Assembly (NCBI GenBank): GCA_041389525.1
Contig: JAWKRR010000013.1
Span: forward strand, 1 to 64,000
DNA from: JACKFB01 sp041389525
Lineage (GTDB): Bacteria; Myxococcota_A; UBA9042; PHBI01; JACKFB01
Reading direction: 5' to 3'
Length of the DNA stretch: 64,000 bases
Positions 38,041 through 46,605 of the stretch are shown piece after piece (the first letter of the stretch is position 1; every line of letters begins with the position of its first letter). The notes under the pieces are model-generated. The model did not search any database. It saw only the letters and a list, made by a program, of their open reading frames with translations, and was not told the DNA's origin. The translations under genes were made by a program, and so were the position numbers.

Positions 38041-38798
38041 AGCGCGTCCCCGCAGCGCCGGCCGTACGGCGTATCCGGGCCCAGCTCGCGGCAGCGTGAG
38101 AAGTGGGTCTTCGCGCGGTCAGGGGCGGAGAGCGCCGCGTAGATGCGGCCGAGGAAGTAGTGGGGCTCGGCGTAGGCCGGGCACAGCTCGATGGCCTTGT
38201 TGAAGGCCTCCAGCGCGGCGGCCGTGTCGCCCAAGTGCGCGAAGATGCGCCCCTTGTTGTTGTAGGCGAGGCAGAACTTCGGGTTGAGGAAGATCGCCAT
38301 CCCGATGTGGCGCTGCGCCTCCTCGAAGCGGCCCAGCTTGTAGAGCGCCCAGCCCAGGTTGTTCTGGGCGAGGTACGGGGTCTTGTAGAGCGGGCGGTCC
38401 AGCAGGCGCTCGAAGTACGGCACCGCCATGTCCCACTGCTCGGTCGCCAGGTACAGGTTGCCCAGGTTGGCGACGGCCTCATCGAACTCGGGGTCGATGG
38501 TGATGGCCGCCTGGAACTCCTCGTGAGCGCGGGTGTAGTCCTGCCGCCCGAAGTAGATGAAGCCCAGCAGGTGGTGGGCCTGGGCGTGCTTCGGGTCCAG
38601 CTTGATGCAGGTGTACAGGTCGCTGATCGCGCTCTGCGTGTTCTGGTCGTAGAAGAAGTTCGTGGCCAGCTTGTAGTGGTAGTCGGCCTCTTTGATGCGC
38701 TCCTCAGCGCTCTGCCCGCAGGCGAGGGTGCTCAACGCGGCGATGGCCCCGATGGCTCCCATGGCGGCGATTCGGTAGATGGCAGCTCGCTGATTCAT
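38037..38798 (-). CDS. TPR-repeat lipoprotein inside the dcw cluster
   Basis: A 253-residue protein with a probable lipoprotein signal (ALSTLAC, Cys27) and about five tetratricopeptide repeats (for example HHLLGFIYFGRQDYTRAHEE and NNLGWALYKLGRFEEAQRH). It resembles PilW/PilF or CpoB-type periplasmic scaffolds. It overlaps ftsL and ftsI by four bases each, so its amount should match theirs, suggesting a divisome-linked role. No such gene is standard between ftsL and ftsI. Its partner cannot be told from sequence. Confidence 0.85.
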   Translation of the reverse strand: MNQRAAIYRIAAMGAIGAIAALSTLACGQSAEERIKEADYHYKLATNFFYDQNTQSAISDLYTCIKLDPKHAQAHHLLGFIYFGRQDYTRAHEEFQAAITIDPEFDEAVANLGNLYLATEQWDMAVPYFERLLDRPLYKTPYLAQNNLGWALYKLGRFEEAQRHIGMAIFLNPKFCLAYNNKGRIFAHLGDTAAALEAFNKAIELCPAYAEPHYFLGRIYAALSAPDRAKTHFSRCRELGPDTPYGRRCGDAL

Positions 38799-39223
38799 GG
38801 CGTCACCCCGCCGGCTTCCGGCGCTTGCAGGTCGTCGACCGGCAGCGTCTTCGCCATCGGGTGAACCGGCAGCGTCGTCGCCATCGGAACGGTGGGGGCG
38901 CTCGCGCCGTCGGGCACGATGAGCTCGTCGCGGTCGGTCGCCGTGCGCATGTCGAGGTTCTGACGCGCGTAGCTCTCGACCTCGCGCGGGTCCTCGTAGG
39001 TCGCCAGGGACAGCCGCAGGCGTTTCTGCTGCTCCAGCAGGCGCCGATGCTCGAAGCGCTGCGCGTCCACCGCGTAGCCCAGGCGAACGATCTCGAAGCG
39101 CGCCCGCACCTGGTAAAGCCCGGCGGCCGCGACGCCCATGGTCACCAGCATCAGCAGCGCAAAACGCCCCGAACGCCAGCCCAGCTGCGCCTTCTTCTGC
39201 TTGGTCTTGCGGGGCCGGCTCAC
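38795..39223 (-). CDS. ftsL: FtsL-like cell division protein
   Basis: A 142-residue bitopic protein. A Lys/Arg-rich N terminus, a membrane helix at about 21-38 and a following coiled coil (QRFEHRRLLEQQKRLRLSLA) match FtsL. The coiled coil ends in EVESYARQNLDMR, similar to the usual xIExxARxxLxM end. A Pro/Thr-rich tail of about 45 residues is extra. Sequence conservation in this family is low, so the call rests on topology and its place between rsmH and ftsI. The GTG start overlaps the rsmH stop (GTGA). Confidence 0.8.
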   Translation of the reverse strand: MSRPRKTKQKKAQLGWRSGRFALLMLVTMGVAAAGLYQVRARFEIVRLGYAVDAQRFEHRRLLEQQKRLRLSLATYEDPREVESYARQNLDMRTATDRDELIVPDGASAPTVPMATTLPVHPMAKTLPVDDLQAPEAGGVTP

Positions 39224-40248
39224 GCGCGCCTCCCCGAGCCGGCGCGGCCCTTTGCGACCGCCGCGCGCTCGGCGACGCGGAGGCGGGCGCTGCGTGCGCG
39301 TGGGTTGTCGCGTACCTCCTCGTCGCTGGCCGAGACCGGCTTCGAGGTCAGCACGCGCCACGTGGGGCTCCAGTCCGACGGCGGCGGCAGGTGGCCGGGG
39401 CGGTCGGGTCCGCGCTCGCCCAACCGGAAGGACTGCTTGACCCGCCGGTCCTCCAGCGAGTGGTACGACAAGACGACGAGCCGCCCGCCCTCGCAGAGCA
39501 GGTCCGGCGCCTCGGCCAGCGCCTGGTCCAGCGCGTCGAGTTCGCCGTTCACCGCGATGCGAATCGCCTGGAAAACCGTGGTCGCGGGGTGCGTGGCCTG
39601 GCGCGATTTCCAGGGTTTCTGGACGGCCTCCACGGCGCGTGCGAGATCCCCCGTCGTGGAAAGACGCCCCTCCGCAAGTGCCCGTTTGATGGACCGCGCC
39701 ACCGTGCGCGCGTCCTGGACCTCGCCGAACTCGCGCAGGACTCGCGCCAGCTCGTCTTCCGACCAGCTCGCGAGCAGCTCAGCCGCCGTCGGGCGTCCCG
39801 AGTCCCGGTTCATCCGCATGTCGATGGGCCCATCGGCGTGCTTGAGCCCGAACCCGCGCTCCGAGTCGTCCAGCTGGCGACTCGAGACGCCGAGATCCAG
39901 CAGGATCGCGGCCAGCGCGTGCTTCGACGGCAGCCCCGCCGCCTCGAGCAGCGCCCGCAGGTCGGCGAAGCTGCCGTGCAACATGGTGAAACGGTCCGGC
40001 AGCGCCCCTCCCCCCGAGATGCGCTGCCGGGCCGCTTCGAGTGCAGACCAATCCTGGTCCACACCCACTATGTTCCTCGTGGGAGGCGTCGCAGCGGCCA
40101 GGGCAGCGGTGTGTCCACCTCCGCCCAGCGTGCCGTCAACCAACGCTCCATCCGGGGTGTCCACCATCCACCCGACCACCTCATCCACCATCACGGGGAT
40201 GTGGTAGGGCAGGACGCTGGCACCCGCGTTCATTGGGGTGCCGGTCAT
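39220..40248 (-). CDS. rsmH: 16S rRNA (cytosine-1402-N4)-methyltransferase RsmH
   Basis: A 342-residue SAM-dependent methyltransferase acting on the ribosomal P site. HIPVMVDEVVGWM opens the domain, DGTLGGGGHTAALA is the SAM motif, LLDLGVSSRQLDDSERGFG is the family signature, and SYHSLEDRRVKQSF lies near the end. The start overlaps the end of mraZ by four bases. A second methionine at residue 6 is also possible. The length is slightly above the norm because of an Ala/Arg-rich tail. Confidence 0.95.
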   Translation of the reverse strand: MTGTPMNAGASVLPYHIPVMVDEVVGWMVDTPDGALVDGTLGGGGHTAALAAATPPTRNIVGVDQDWSALEAARQRISGGGALPDRFTMLHGSFADLRALLEAAGLPSKHALAAILLDLGVSSRQLDDSERGFGLKHADGPIDMRMNRDSGRPTAAELLASWSEDELARVLREFGEVQDARTVARSIKRALAEGRLSTTGDLARAVEAVQKPWKSRQATHPATTVFQAIRIAVNGELDALDQALAEAPDLLCEGGRLVVLSYHSLEDRRVKQSFRLGERGPDRPGHLPPPSDWSPTWRVLTSKPVSASDEEVRDNPRARSARLRVAERAAVAKGRAGSGRRA

Positions 40249-40703
40249 GTGGCCTCTCTCCGGAGCTGGGCGAGTCGGCCGCGAATGGCGCTCGCGCGGC
40301 TGTTCACGTCGGCGTACTTGGCGTTGAGGACCTCGGGCTTCCAGATTTGGAAGCGCTGACTGTCCACGCCCGAGAACGCCACGGTGTCCTGCAGCCCCAG
40401 CAGATGCCGAAAGGTCGCGGGAATCAGGATGCGTCCGGCCTTGTCCAGCTCCACGGTGGAAGCGGCGCCGAAGTAGAAGAGCTTGTAGTCCTCGATCTCG
40501 TCCTCGTTCATCACCGCGTCGACTTCTTGCTGGTACAGCGCGAAGGAGGCGGCGGAGCGAACCTCGAGATGATGCGGAGCCCCCAAGCCGTTCGTGATCT
40601 TGAGCACGGTCTCGCCCCGGCTCTCGAGGATTTCTCGAAAGTCCTTGGGCACCATCGTTCGCCCCTTGTCGTCTAGGGCGTGGTCGAAGCGACCGGAGAA
40701 CAT
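40245..40703 (-). CDS. mraZ: Transcriptional regulator MraZ
   Basis: A 152-residue AbrB-like DNA-binding protein and the first gene of the dcw operon, which it represses in E. coli by binding TGGGN repeats. Two swapped-hairpin halves are visible: FDHALDDKGRTMVPKDFRE and ASTVELDKAGRILIPATFRH. The ATG at 40703 matches the family N terminus MFxGxFxHxLDxKGR. I could not find a clear set of TGGGN repeats upstream, so autoregulation is not shown by sequence. Confidence 0.95.
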   Translation of the reverse strand: MFSGRFDHALDDKGRTMVPKDFREILESRGETVLKITNGLGAPHHLEVRSAASFALYQQEVDAVMNEDEIEDYKLFYFGAASTVELDKAGRILIPATFRHLLGLQDTVAFSGVDSQRFQIWKPEVLNAKYADVNSRASAIRGRLAQLRREAT

Positions 40704-40773
40704 GGACGAAGACCTGTGCGCGGATTCACGATCCACATTTAGAGACTGTTCTACCACCTTGAGGCGTGGGCGG

Positions 40774-40803
40774 AGAGTACGCGTCGGCCTTTCAGACCGT
40801 CAA
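40774..40803 (-). promoter_or_regulatory. Main candidate promoter of the dcw operon
   Basis: Minus strand: TTGACG (40803-40798), an 18-base spacer and TACTCT (40779-40774), giving a leader of about 65 bases to mraZ. A second -35-like TTGACA lies at 40819-40814. Confidence 0.45.
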
Positions 40804-40819
40804 GGGCCAAGCTTGTCAA

Positions 40820-41206
40820 CAAGTTGAAACGGATCGGGCGCTGAATCTTGCTTCTGGCCGAGATCTCGAGACGACCACTATATGTAGCGTTTCGATCTCG
40901 GGCTGGCTCAATATCATGGCCCGATCGCGCGATCTGGGAGAAACTGGATCGGTATCAAAGCAATGTGACTGGCACTTACCGACCTTTTGTTCAGTATCGC
41001 GGGTATTCGAGCCCGCCCGAAAGGGCCCGAATCAGCGCTGAGCGCCGATCCTGGGCCCCGCAGCTCGCGGATCGCCGCGCGCCGTCCGCGCGTCGCCCGG
41101 TTCGCGCAACTGCCCGAGAGCACGCACGATCGCCGTCACCGCGCCGCCCGATCACATCCGCGATTGGGGGAACAAGGTGGTAAATCGGGGCGGGTGCGGG
41201 CGCTGA
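40820..41206 (-). promoter_or_regulatory. Long non-coding region upstream of mraZ
   Basis: The gap between mraZ and the next gene is 602 bases and no coding frame here is credible. The part nearest mraZ is less GC-rich than its surroundings. It holds perfect palindromes CGAGATCTCG (40859-40868) and GATCGCGCGATC (40923-40934), a further CGATCTCG near 40893, and a -10-like TATAGT at 40882-40877 on the minus strand. These may be operators and a second, distal dcw promoter. Confidence 0.35.
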
Positions 41207-41250
41207 AAACAGCACCGCCGGCGCGGGGGCGACCCGGCCGGCGGTGTTTT
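41207..41250 (-). terminator. Intrinsic terminator after the second cysteine-rich gene
   Basis: A perfect 10-bp stem CACCGCCGGC (41213-41222) / GCCGGCGGTG (41237-41246) with a 14-base loop. On the minus strand it is followed by CTGTTTT, and it also has TGTTTT on the plus side, so it could work in both directions. It separates the lipoprotein gene from the dcw operon. Confidence 0.75.
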
Positions 41251-41305
41251 GAGAGCGCTTAGCTACCGAGCGGCGGCGGGCGCGTGTGCCCGCTCGCCCG
41301 CGAGA

Positions 41306-43159
41306 CTACTGGGCGAGGCACACGTTGGAGACGCCGGGGATGAGGCCGCCGAAGCCAAAGCAGATGCCGGTGCCGCAGACCTTCTTGTCGGCGGGGCTCA
41401 CCAGCTCGACGAGGAAGTCGCAGGCGCAGCCGCCGGGCAGCGTCGCCGCGCCGCCAGCGCCCCCTCCGGGCAGCGGGATCGGCAAGCCACCGCCGAATCC
41501 GAAGGCCTCGAGGAAGTTGGAGCACTTGGCGCCGCCCTTGCAGTAGGCGGTGATGTCGTCACAGCCGCCGTTGGCGTCCACGCACAAGCCCGACGACTTC
41601 TCGCAGGTCAGGACGTAGCTGGTGATGCCGGGGTCGCAGTCCGCGTCGCTCTTGCACTTCTCGAAGGTGCTGGAGGTGCAGTCGCCCTCGCAGGTGAAGC
41701 TGTTCTTGTCGCAGCTGCATCCGTCGTTGCAATAGGAGTCATCGGTGCAGGGGACGCAGTACAGCTCGCCGCCCACCTCGGCGCAGGCCGGGTAGGAGTC
41801 GCCGCAGGTCGCACAGACGCCCGCGCTCTCCTCACAGGTGTGAGTCGCCGACTTGCAGAAGCCGGTGGTGCAGTGGGTGTTGTTGAGGCAGGCCACGCAC
41901 TTGCCCTCCCAGAGGAAGGGGGTCGGGTCCAGGCACTCGGTGTTCGTGCCCTGGCATGTGCCCGCCGCGTTGCACTTGGCGCCGTCGGTGCAGTGGGTGT
42001 CGTTGGTGCACTGCACGCAGCTCTTGTTGGAGCAGAAGGGCGTCGCGCTTCCTGAGCCACAGGGCGGGTTGCACTCGTTGACCGGGCCGCACTCGCTGGC
42101 GACTTCCGCGTAGCAGCAAGCGCCGCCCACGGACGCGCAGACCTGGACCTTGGAGTCGGAGTCCACCTCGCACACCTTGCCGCCGGGGCAATCGGTGGCG
42201 GCCGCGCAGCGCGGCTTGCAGACGCGGGCGCCGGTGTCGAGGCGCACGCACGCCGCGTCGGGACCGCACTCCCAGCCGTAAACACAGGGCTCGCACAGCG
42301 CGCGCGGAGCCTTGCACTCCTGCTTGATGGTGTCGCAGACCATGCCCTCGCCGCAGCCCTCGGTGACGCACTTGTCGCAGCGGTAGCCGTCCGGCGTGCA
42401 CTTGCTCGCCTGGCACGACCAGCCGGTCTGGCACTCGTTGTTGCTGGTGCAGGGCATCAGGCAGGCCTTGCCGCTGGCGAGCGGGTCGCAGCTCCAGCCG
42501 CTGGGGCAGTCGGCGGCGGTCGAGCAGCTCGAGCACTGGTCGCCGGCCGTGCCCTGGATGGGCTTGCAGACCTTGGCGCCGGCGTCTCCGTCGACGCACT
42601 CCTCGCCGGTCGGGCAGCCGTTGGTGGTGCAGTCGCCCACGGCGGGGCACTCAGCGCCGACGCAGGCGCGGCAGGCGTGGGCGTCGCACACCTGATCGGC
42701 GTTGCAGTCTGCGGGGGCGAAGCAGGCCTGCTTGTCCCAGCACGCGCCCTGAACGCACTTCTCGGTCGCCACGTTGCACTCGCTGTCCACGATGCAGTTC
42801 GCGCCGGGGCAGAACGCGTCGTTGCAGGGGCCGGGGCCACCCGGATCGGTCTTGCACTGGCCCTGGCTGCAGATCTGGCCGGCGCCGCAGCTCCCGCACG
42901 TCACGCACCCGCACTGCGGAGCGCTGCACATCTTGCCGGCGCCGGTCTCCGCGCAGATGTGGTCGAGGCTTGAGCAGTCGCCCGGTCCCTCGCAGGGGAT
43001 CGCCACGCACTGCGCTTTCACGCAGACGTTGCCGAAGGTGCACGCCTGGTCGCTGTCGCACGGGACGTCCGATTTCGAGTCGTCGCAGGCGCCGAAGAGG
43101 GCGGCGGCGGACAACGCGATGACGAGCAGGGCAGGGGCGAAGAGACGACTTGCCAACAT
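41306..43159 (-). CDS. Cysteine-rich repeat lipoprotein
   Basis: A 617-residue exported protein with a lipoprotein-type signal (LFGAC, Cys25). It has many CxxDxxCxxGxxCxxGxC-type modules (for example CDSDQACTFGNVCVKAQC and CTNDTHCTDGAKC), similar to dickkopf or EGF-like knots in spacing only. The C-terminal 80 residues change to a Gly/Pro/Leu-rich segment (FGFGGGLPIPLPGGGAGG) then CACDFLVELVSPADKKVCGTG. It is not a close copy of the lipoprotein at the window start, but belongs to the same class. The start at 43159 follows GGAGGGAG. The gene has its own promoter and terminator. Function unknown. Confidence 0.82.
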   Translation of the reverse strand: MLASRLFAPALLVIALSAAALFGACDDSKSDVPCDSDQACTFGNVCVKAQCVAIPCEGPGDCSSLDHICAETGAGKMCSAPQCGCVTCGSCGAGQICSQGQCKTDPGGPGPCNDAFCPGANCIVDSECNVATEKCVQGACWDKQACFAPADCNADQVCDAHACRACVGAECPAVGDCTTNGCPTGEECVDGDAGAKVCKPIQGTAGDQCSSCSTAADCPSGWSCDPLASGKACLMPCTSNNECQTGWSCQASKCTPDGYRCDKCVTEGCGEGMVCDTIKQECKAPRALCEPCVYGWECGPDAACVRLDTGARVCKPRCAAATDCPGGKVCEVDSDSKVQVCASVGGACCYAEVASECGPVNECNPPCGSGSATPFCSNKSCVQCTNDTHCTDGAKCNAAGTCQGTNTECLDPTPFLWEGKCVACLNNTHCTTGFCKSATHTCEESAGVCATCGDSYPACAEVGGELYCVPCTDDSYCNDGCSCDKNSFTCEGDCTSSTFEKCKSDADCDPGITSYVLTCEKSSGLCVDANGGCDDITAYCKGGAKCSNFLEAFGFGGGLPIPLPGGGAGGAATLPGGCACDFLVELVSPADKKVCGTGICFGFGGLIPGVSNVCLAQ

Positions 43160-43232
43160 GAGGGCTCCCTCCAGCGTCTTCAAGACGCCAGCTTCACGTG
43201 CCGCGTGGTCAGGCCGTGGCATGCGTCGCGGG

Positions 43233-43260
43233 AGTATACGGGTCAGCGTGCGCCGATCAA
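43233..43260 (-). promoter_or_regulatory. Promoter of the cysteine-rich lipoprotein gene
   Basis: Minus strand: TTGATC (43260-43255), a 16-base spacer and TATACT (43238-43233). Palindromes flank it: GCGTCTT/AAGACGC at 43174-43188 in the leader and GGCACT/AGTGCC at 43271-43283 just upstream of the -35 box. Either could be an operator. Confidence 0.6.
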
Positions 43261-43325
43261 ATCAAAGATTGGCACTGAGTGCCCGGAGGTCCTGAAACCT
43301 TAGGTGCGTGCGTCGCCGCGCGCGA

Positions 43326-44936
43326 CTATTGGTCGAGTAAATTCTCCAATTCCTCGTCGGTTTCGTCCCCCGCTGGCTCGTCGGAGTCGAGCAGCTTCTC
43401 GAGCTCGAGCCGCTCGGCGCGATCGCGCGCGGCCTTCTCTTCGGCGGCGGTCGCGGCGGGGTCGGCGTCGTCGTCGGGCTCGGCCCCGGGTTCCACGTCG
43501 CCGTCGGCTGGCGCGTCCTCAAGCAGCTCGTTGAGGAAATCGTCGCCCTCGTCCAACCCATCGAGGTCCTCGAGGATCGAGTCGGAGTCGGACTCGACCG
43601 CGCCCTCGGTGCCCGGCGCGGCGGACTCCTCGCTGACCAGCCCCATGGCGCGCGGCAGGGCCAGGCTCAGCGAGGGGATGTAGGTGATGGCGATGAGGCA
43701 CGCCACCAGGAGCCCGATGGCCGGGACCACGGCTCGATAGACGCTGAGCACGGGTTTTCGGAACTGGAAGGCCGAGATGAAGAGGTTCAGGCCGACCGGC
43801 GGGGTGAGGTAGCCGATCTCGAGATTGGCCAGGAAGATGATGGCGAGGTGCACCGGCTCGATTTGGTACTGCTCGGCCAGGGGGATGATGAGCGGCAGCA
43901 CGGCGACGATGGCGCTGAAGACGTCCATCAGGCAGCCGATGACGAGCAAGAAGACGTTGAGGGCGAGCAGGAAGACCACCGGCGAGTCGATGAGGTCCTG
44001 GACCATGCCGAGGATCATCTGAGGGATCTTCTGGTCCTTCAGGTAGTTGTTCATGCCCAGGACGACCGCGAGGATCATGAAGATGGCGCCGACGAGGACC
44101 ATGGACTCGCGGACGAGGCGGGGGAGGTCGCGGGTCGGGTGGATGTCGCGGTAGAGGACGACCTCGATAAAGAGGACGTAGACGGCGATGAAGGTCGCGA
44201 CCTCGTGGATGCCGATGAGGCCGAGCTGAAAGACGGCGATGAGGGCGACCGGGAGCAGCACCTCGCCGATGGCGCCGCGGGCGGCGGCCAAGACCTCGCG
44301 CAGGTCGAAGGGCGTGCGGGCGACCTTGTGGGTGACGCCGGAGTAGACGGCCCACAGCGAGAGGACGGTGACCATCAGCAGGCCGGGGACGACGCCGCCA
44401 GCGAAGATGGCTTCGGGCTCGACGGAGTGGCTGCCGGCCGACAGCGAGTAGACGGTCGCGAGGATGAAGACCGGGAGGCTGGGGAAGAAGAGCAGGCCGA
44501 GGGAGCCCGAGGCGGTGAGCACGCCGAGGTTGAAGCGCTCGGGATAGCCGCGCTGGGCGAGGATTGGGTAGAGCAGGCCGCCGATGGCGACGATGGTGAC
44601 GCCGGACGCGCCGGTGAACGCGGTGAAGAAGCTGCAGGTGACGACCGCGACGATGGCGAGGCCACCGGGGACCGTGCCGAAGATGGCCTCGGCGAGGCGG
44701 ACCGTGCGGCGCGGGGTGCCCGAGTGGGCCAGCAAGTAGCCGCTGAAGATGAAGAGCGCGATGGGGAGCAGGTGCGGCTTGTCGAGCAGCGCGCCCATGG
44801 CGACGAAGATGTTCACCATCGGGATCGCGGGGTCGGCCCCCTGGTAGGCGACCAGGGTGGACAGGGCGATCACCACGAAGAGGGGGCCGCCGAGCAGCGC
44901 GTAGCCGAGTACGCCGAGGTTTGCCAGGGCGCCCAT
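43326..44936 (-). CDS. dctM: TRAP transporter large permease with acidic C-terminal tail
   Basis: A 536-residue inner-membrane protein with about 11-13 membrane helices. It is the ion-coupled transport subunit of a tripartite ATP-independent periplasmic transporter. FFTAFTGASGVTIVAIGGLL, FLANLEIGYLTPPVGLNLFI and GCLMDVFSAIVAVLPLIIP are family motifs. The transporter ends near residue 425. The remaining 110 residues are acidic (EDLDGLDEGDDFLNELLEDA), predicted cytoplasmic or periplasmic and not part of the normal fold. The ATG overlaps the small-permease stop (TGATG). The substrate is not known. Confidence 0.92.
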   Translation of the reverse strand: MGALANLGVLGYALLGGPLFVVIALSTLVAYQGADPAIPMVNIFVAMGALLDKPHLLPIALFIFSGYLLAHSGTPRRTVRLAEAIFGTVPGGLAIVAVVTCSFFTAFTGASGVTIVAIGGLLYPILAQRGYPERFNLGVLTASGSLGLLFFPSLPVFILATVYSLSAGSHSVEPEAIFAGGVVPGLLMVTVLSLWAVYSGVTHKVARTPFDLREVLAAARGAIGEVLLPVALIAVFQLGLIGIHEVATFIAVYVLFIEVVLYRDIHPTRDLPRLVRESMVLVGAIFMILAVVLGMNNYLKDQKIPQMILGMVQDLIDSPVVFLLALNVFLLVIGCLMDVFSAIVAVLPLIIPLAEQYQIEPVHLAIIFLANLEIGYLTPPVGLNLFISAFQFRKPVLSVYRAVVPAIGLLVACLIAITYIPSLSLALPRAMGLVSEESAAPGTEGAVESDSDSILEDLDGLDEGDDFLNELLEDAPADGDVEPGAEPDDDADPAATAAEEKAARDRAERLELEKLLDSDEPAGDETDEELENLLDQ

Positions 44937-45559
44937 CAGTTCTCACCCGCGGTCGTGCCGGCGGTGTCGCCGCGGACGGCGTCCAGCTCGACCTCGTGCT
45001 GCGGGTCGACGCCGCCGACGTGCAGCGGGTCCGCGAGCGTGCCGCGGGCCGCGGAGACCGCGGTCACGGCGAAGTGCAGCGCCATCCATGCGAAAGAGAG
45101 CACCAGCGGGAACTTCCAGGCGCGCTCGCTCCAGAAGGCGCTCGTCAGGCCCGGGACGATGGTGGTGCCCGCCTCGATCTGGTGGAAGACATAGTCGTAG
45201 GCGACCGTGGACAGCCACACGCAGGTCAGCGCCGCGACGCCCAGCAAGAGCGCCTGGAGGGGCCGCCGAAACGAGCGCGGCAGGTGCGGCGCCAGCGCGT
45301 CGATGGCGATGTGCCGCGCGTCGCGACAGGCCAGCACGCCGCCGAAGAGGCCCAAGTGAAACGCCAGGAAATAGCTGGCTACTTGGGCGGTCACCCGGTC
45401 GAAGAGGTCGAGCTGCAGGGCGCGCACGACGATCTCGACCGAGGACAGGCTGATGACCGCCATCAGCAGCGCGAAGACCAGCCACTGCTCCACACGGGCG
45501 AGGGCGACTTCGTAAAACCAGGATACGGGGCCGCGCGGAGCGGACGCGTCGTCGGTCAT
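44936..45559 (-). CDS. dctQ: TRAP transporter small permease
   Basis: A 207-residue protein with four membrane helices, the small subunit that supports DctM. The segment CRDARHIAIDALAPHLPRSFRR is the DctQ signature (GRHIxVDxL...LP). The N terminus is a soluble stretch of about 20 residues. It overlaps the substrate-binding protein gene by four bases and dctM by one, giving a coupled P-Q-M order. Confidence 0.9.
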   Translation of the reverse strand: MTDDASAPRGPVSWFYEVALARVEQWLVFALLMAVISLSSVEIVVRALQLDLFDRVTAQVASYFLAFHLGLFGGVLACRDARHIAIDALAPHLPRSFRRPLQALLLGVAALTCVWLSTVAYDYVFHQIEAGTTIVPGLTSAFWSERAWKFPLVLSFAWMALHFAVTAVSAARGTLADPLHVGGVDPQHEVELDAVRGDTAGTTAGEN

Positions 45560-46602
45560 TTCACGAGCCGACGCACCTCATCGAGGAGCGCCTTCGAGTA
45601 GACCCTGCCGGCCAGCTCGTCCTGCACTTTCACGAAGATGGCGCGCCACTCGCGCTCAGCGGCGCCGGTCACCGGCGTCACGATGGGCTTGGTGGCGCCG
45701 GCCTTGCGGGCCCCCACGGTCAAGAGCCCGGCGTCGTCGACCTTCACGCCGTCGTAAGCCTTGGCGGCCATCAACTGCAGGGTCTTCGTGTTGTCCTGGC
45801 GGACCTTCTTGGTGAGGATCGTCGACCACTTCGCCGACACCTCGCGCAGGGCCTTTTGCTGCTTCGCGGGCAGCGCGTCGAAGGCCGGCTTGGCCATCAC
45901 GACCGCGCCGATCCCCATGGCCGCCGGCCACGGATTGATGTGGGTCGAGCGGTTGTACCAACGCAGACTCACCCCCGCGAGCGGGCTGGTCAGGTAGGAG
46001 TCCACCTTGCCGTTGGCCAGCGCGGAGGTCACTGAGGGCACGCCCAGGGGGACGCCCGCGGTGCCGGCGTGGCGCGCGACCGAGGGCCCGACCGGGTCGT
46101 CGGTCCAGGTCCAGAACTTGGTCTGCTTCAGGTCGTCGGGGGTCACCACCGGGACGTTGCTGAAGATGTAGAGCGGGCCTACGTCGCCCCAGCCCAGCAG
46201 GATGAAGCCCGCGGCCTCCATGGACGCCTCGATCTTCGGCGCCAACGCCTTGCGGACCTCGTCGAGCTGGGCGGGCGTCTTGTAGAGGCCGGGGAGCTGA
46301 AACACGATGGCGTCGGGGACGATCTTCGCGAGCCCGACTGCGGTGAGCGCGGCCATCTGAAGCTGCCCGCTGCGCATCTTCTCGACGACTTCCTTCTCAT
46401 CGCCCTGCACGCCCGAGTCGAAGATGTCGACGGTGAGCCCGTCGCCCTTCTCGGCGAGCTCGGCGCCCATGTGCTCGAAGAGCTTGCCCCACGACGAGCG
46501 CTTCGGCGCCAGGGTCGCCAGCTTCAGGGTCGTGGCCAGCGCGGGGCCGGCGCTCAGCGCGAGCGCGAGGACGGCCAGCGTGGTGTTGCGTAGGAGCGTC
46601 AT
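45556..46602 (-). CDS. dctP: TRAP transporter periplasmic substrate-binding protein
   Basis: A 348-residue exported protein with a signal peptide ending at ALA/TT (about residue 23). The N-terminal TLKLATLAPKRSSWGKLFEHM and later FWTWTDDPVGP and SLRWYNRSTHIN segments follow the DctP pattern. The usual ligand-binding arginine region (R-x-x-x-x-x at the second lobe) is replaced by TWTDDPV, as in TatP-type proteins that may bind hydrophobic ligands. It lies three bases after the TatT-type gene, which supports a TatT-dependent system. Confidence 0.88.
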   Translation of the reverse strand: MTLLRNTTLAVLALALSAGPALATTLKLATLAPKRSSWGKLFEHMGAELAEKGDGLTVDIFDSGVQGDEKEVVEKMRSGQLQMAALTAVGLAKIVPDAIVFQLPGLYKTPAQLDEVRKALAPKIEASMEAAGFILLGWGDVGPLYIFSNVPVVTPDDLKQTKFWTWTDDPVGPSVARHAGTAGVPLGVPSVTSALANGKVDSYLTSPLAGVSLRWYNRSTHINPWPAAMGIGAVVMAKPAFDALPAKQQKALREVSAKWSTILTKKVRQDNTKTLQLMAAKAYDGVKVDDAGLLTVGARKAGATKPIVTPVTGAAEREWRAIFVKVQDELAGRVYSKALLDEVRRLVK

Positions 46603-46605
46603 CGG

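Noticed and set aside
41207..41250. A riboswitch upstream of mraZ
   Set aside because: The structure is a simple GC hairpin with T tracts, fitting an intrinsic terminator for the gene ending at 41306.
40766..41262. Several 70-110-codon frames upstream of mraZ
   Set aside because: None has a ribosome site, a conserved motif or a composition like the real genes, and they overlap the promoter and terminator structures.
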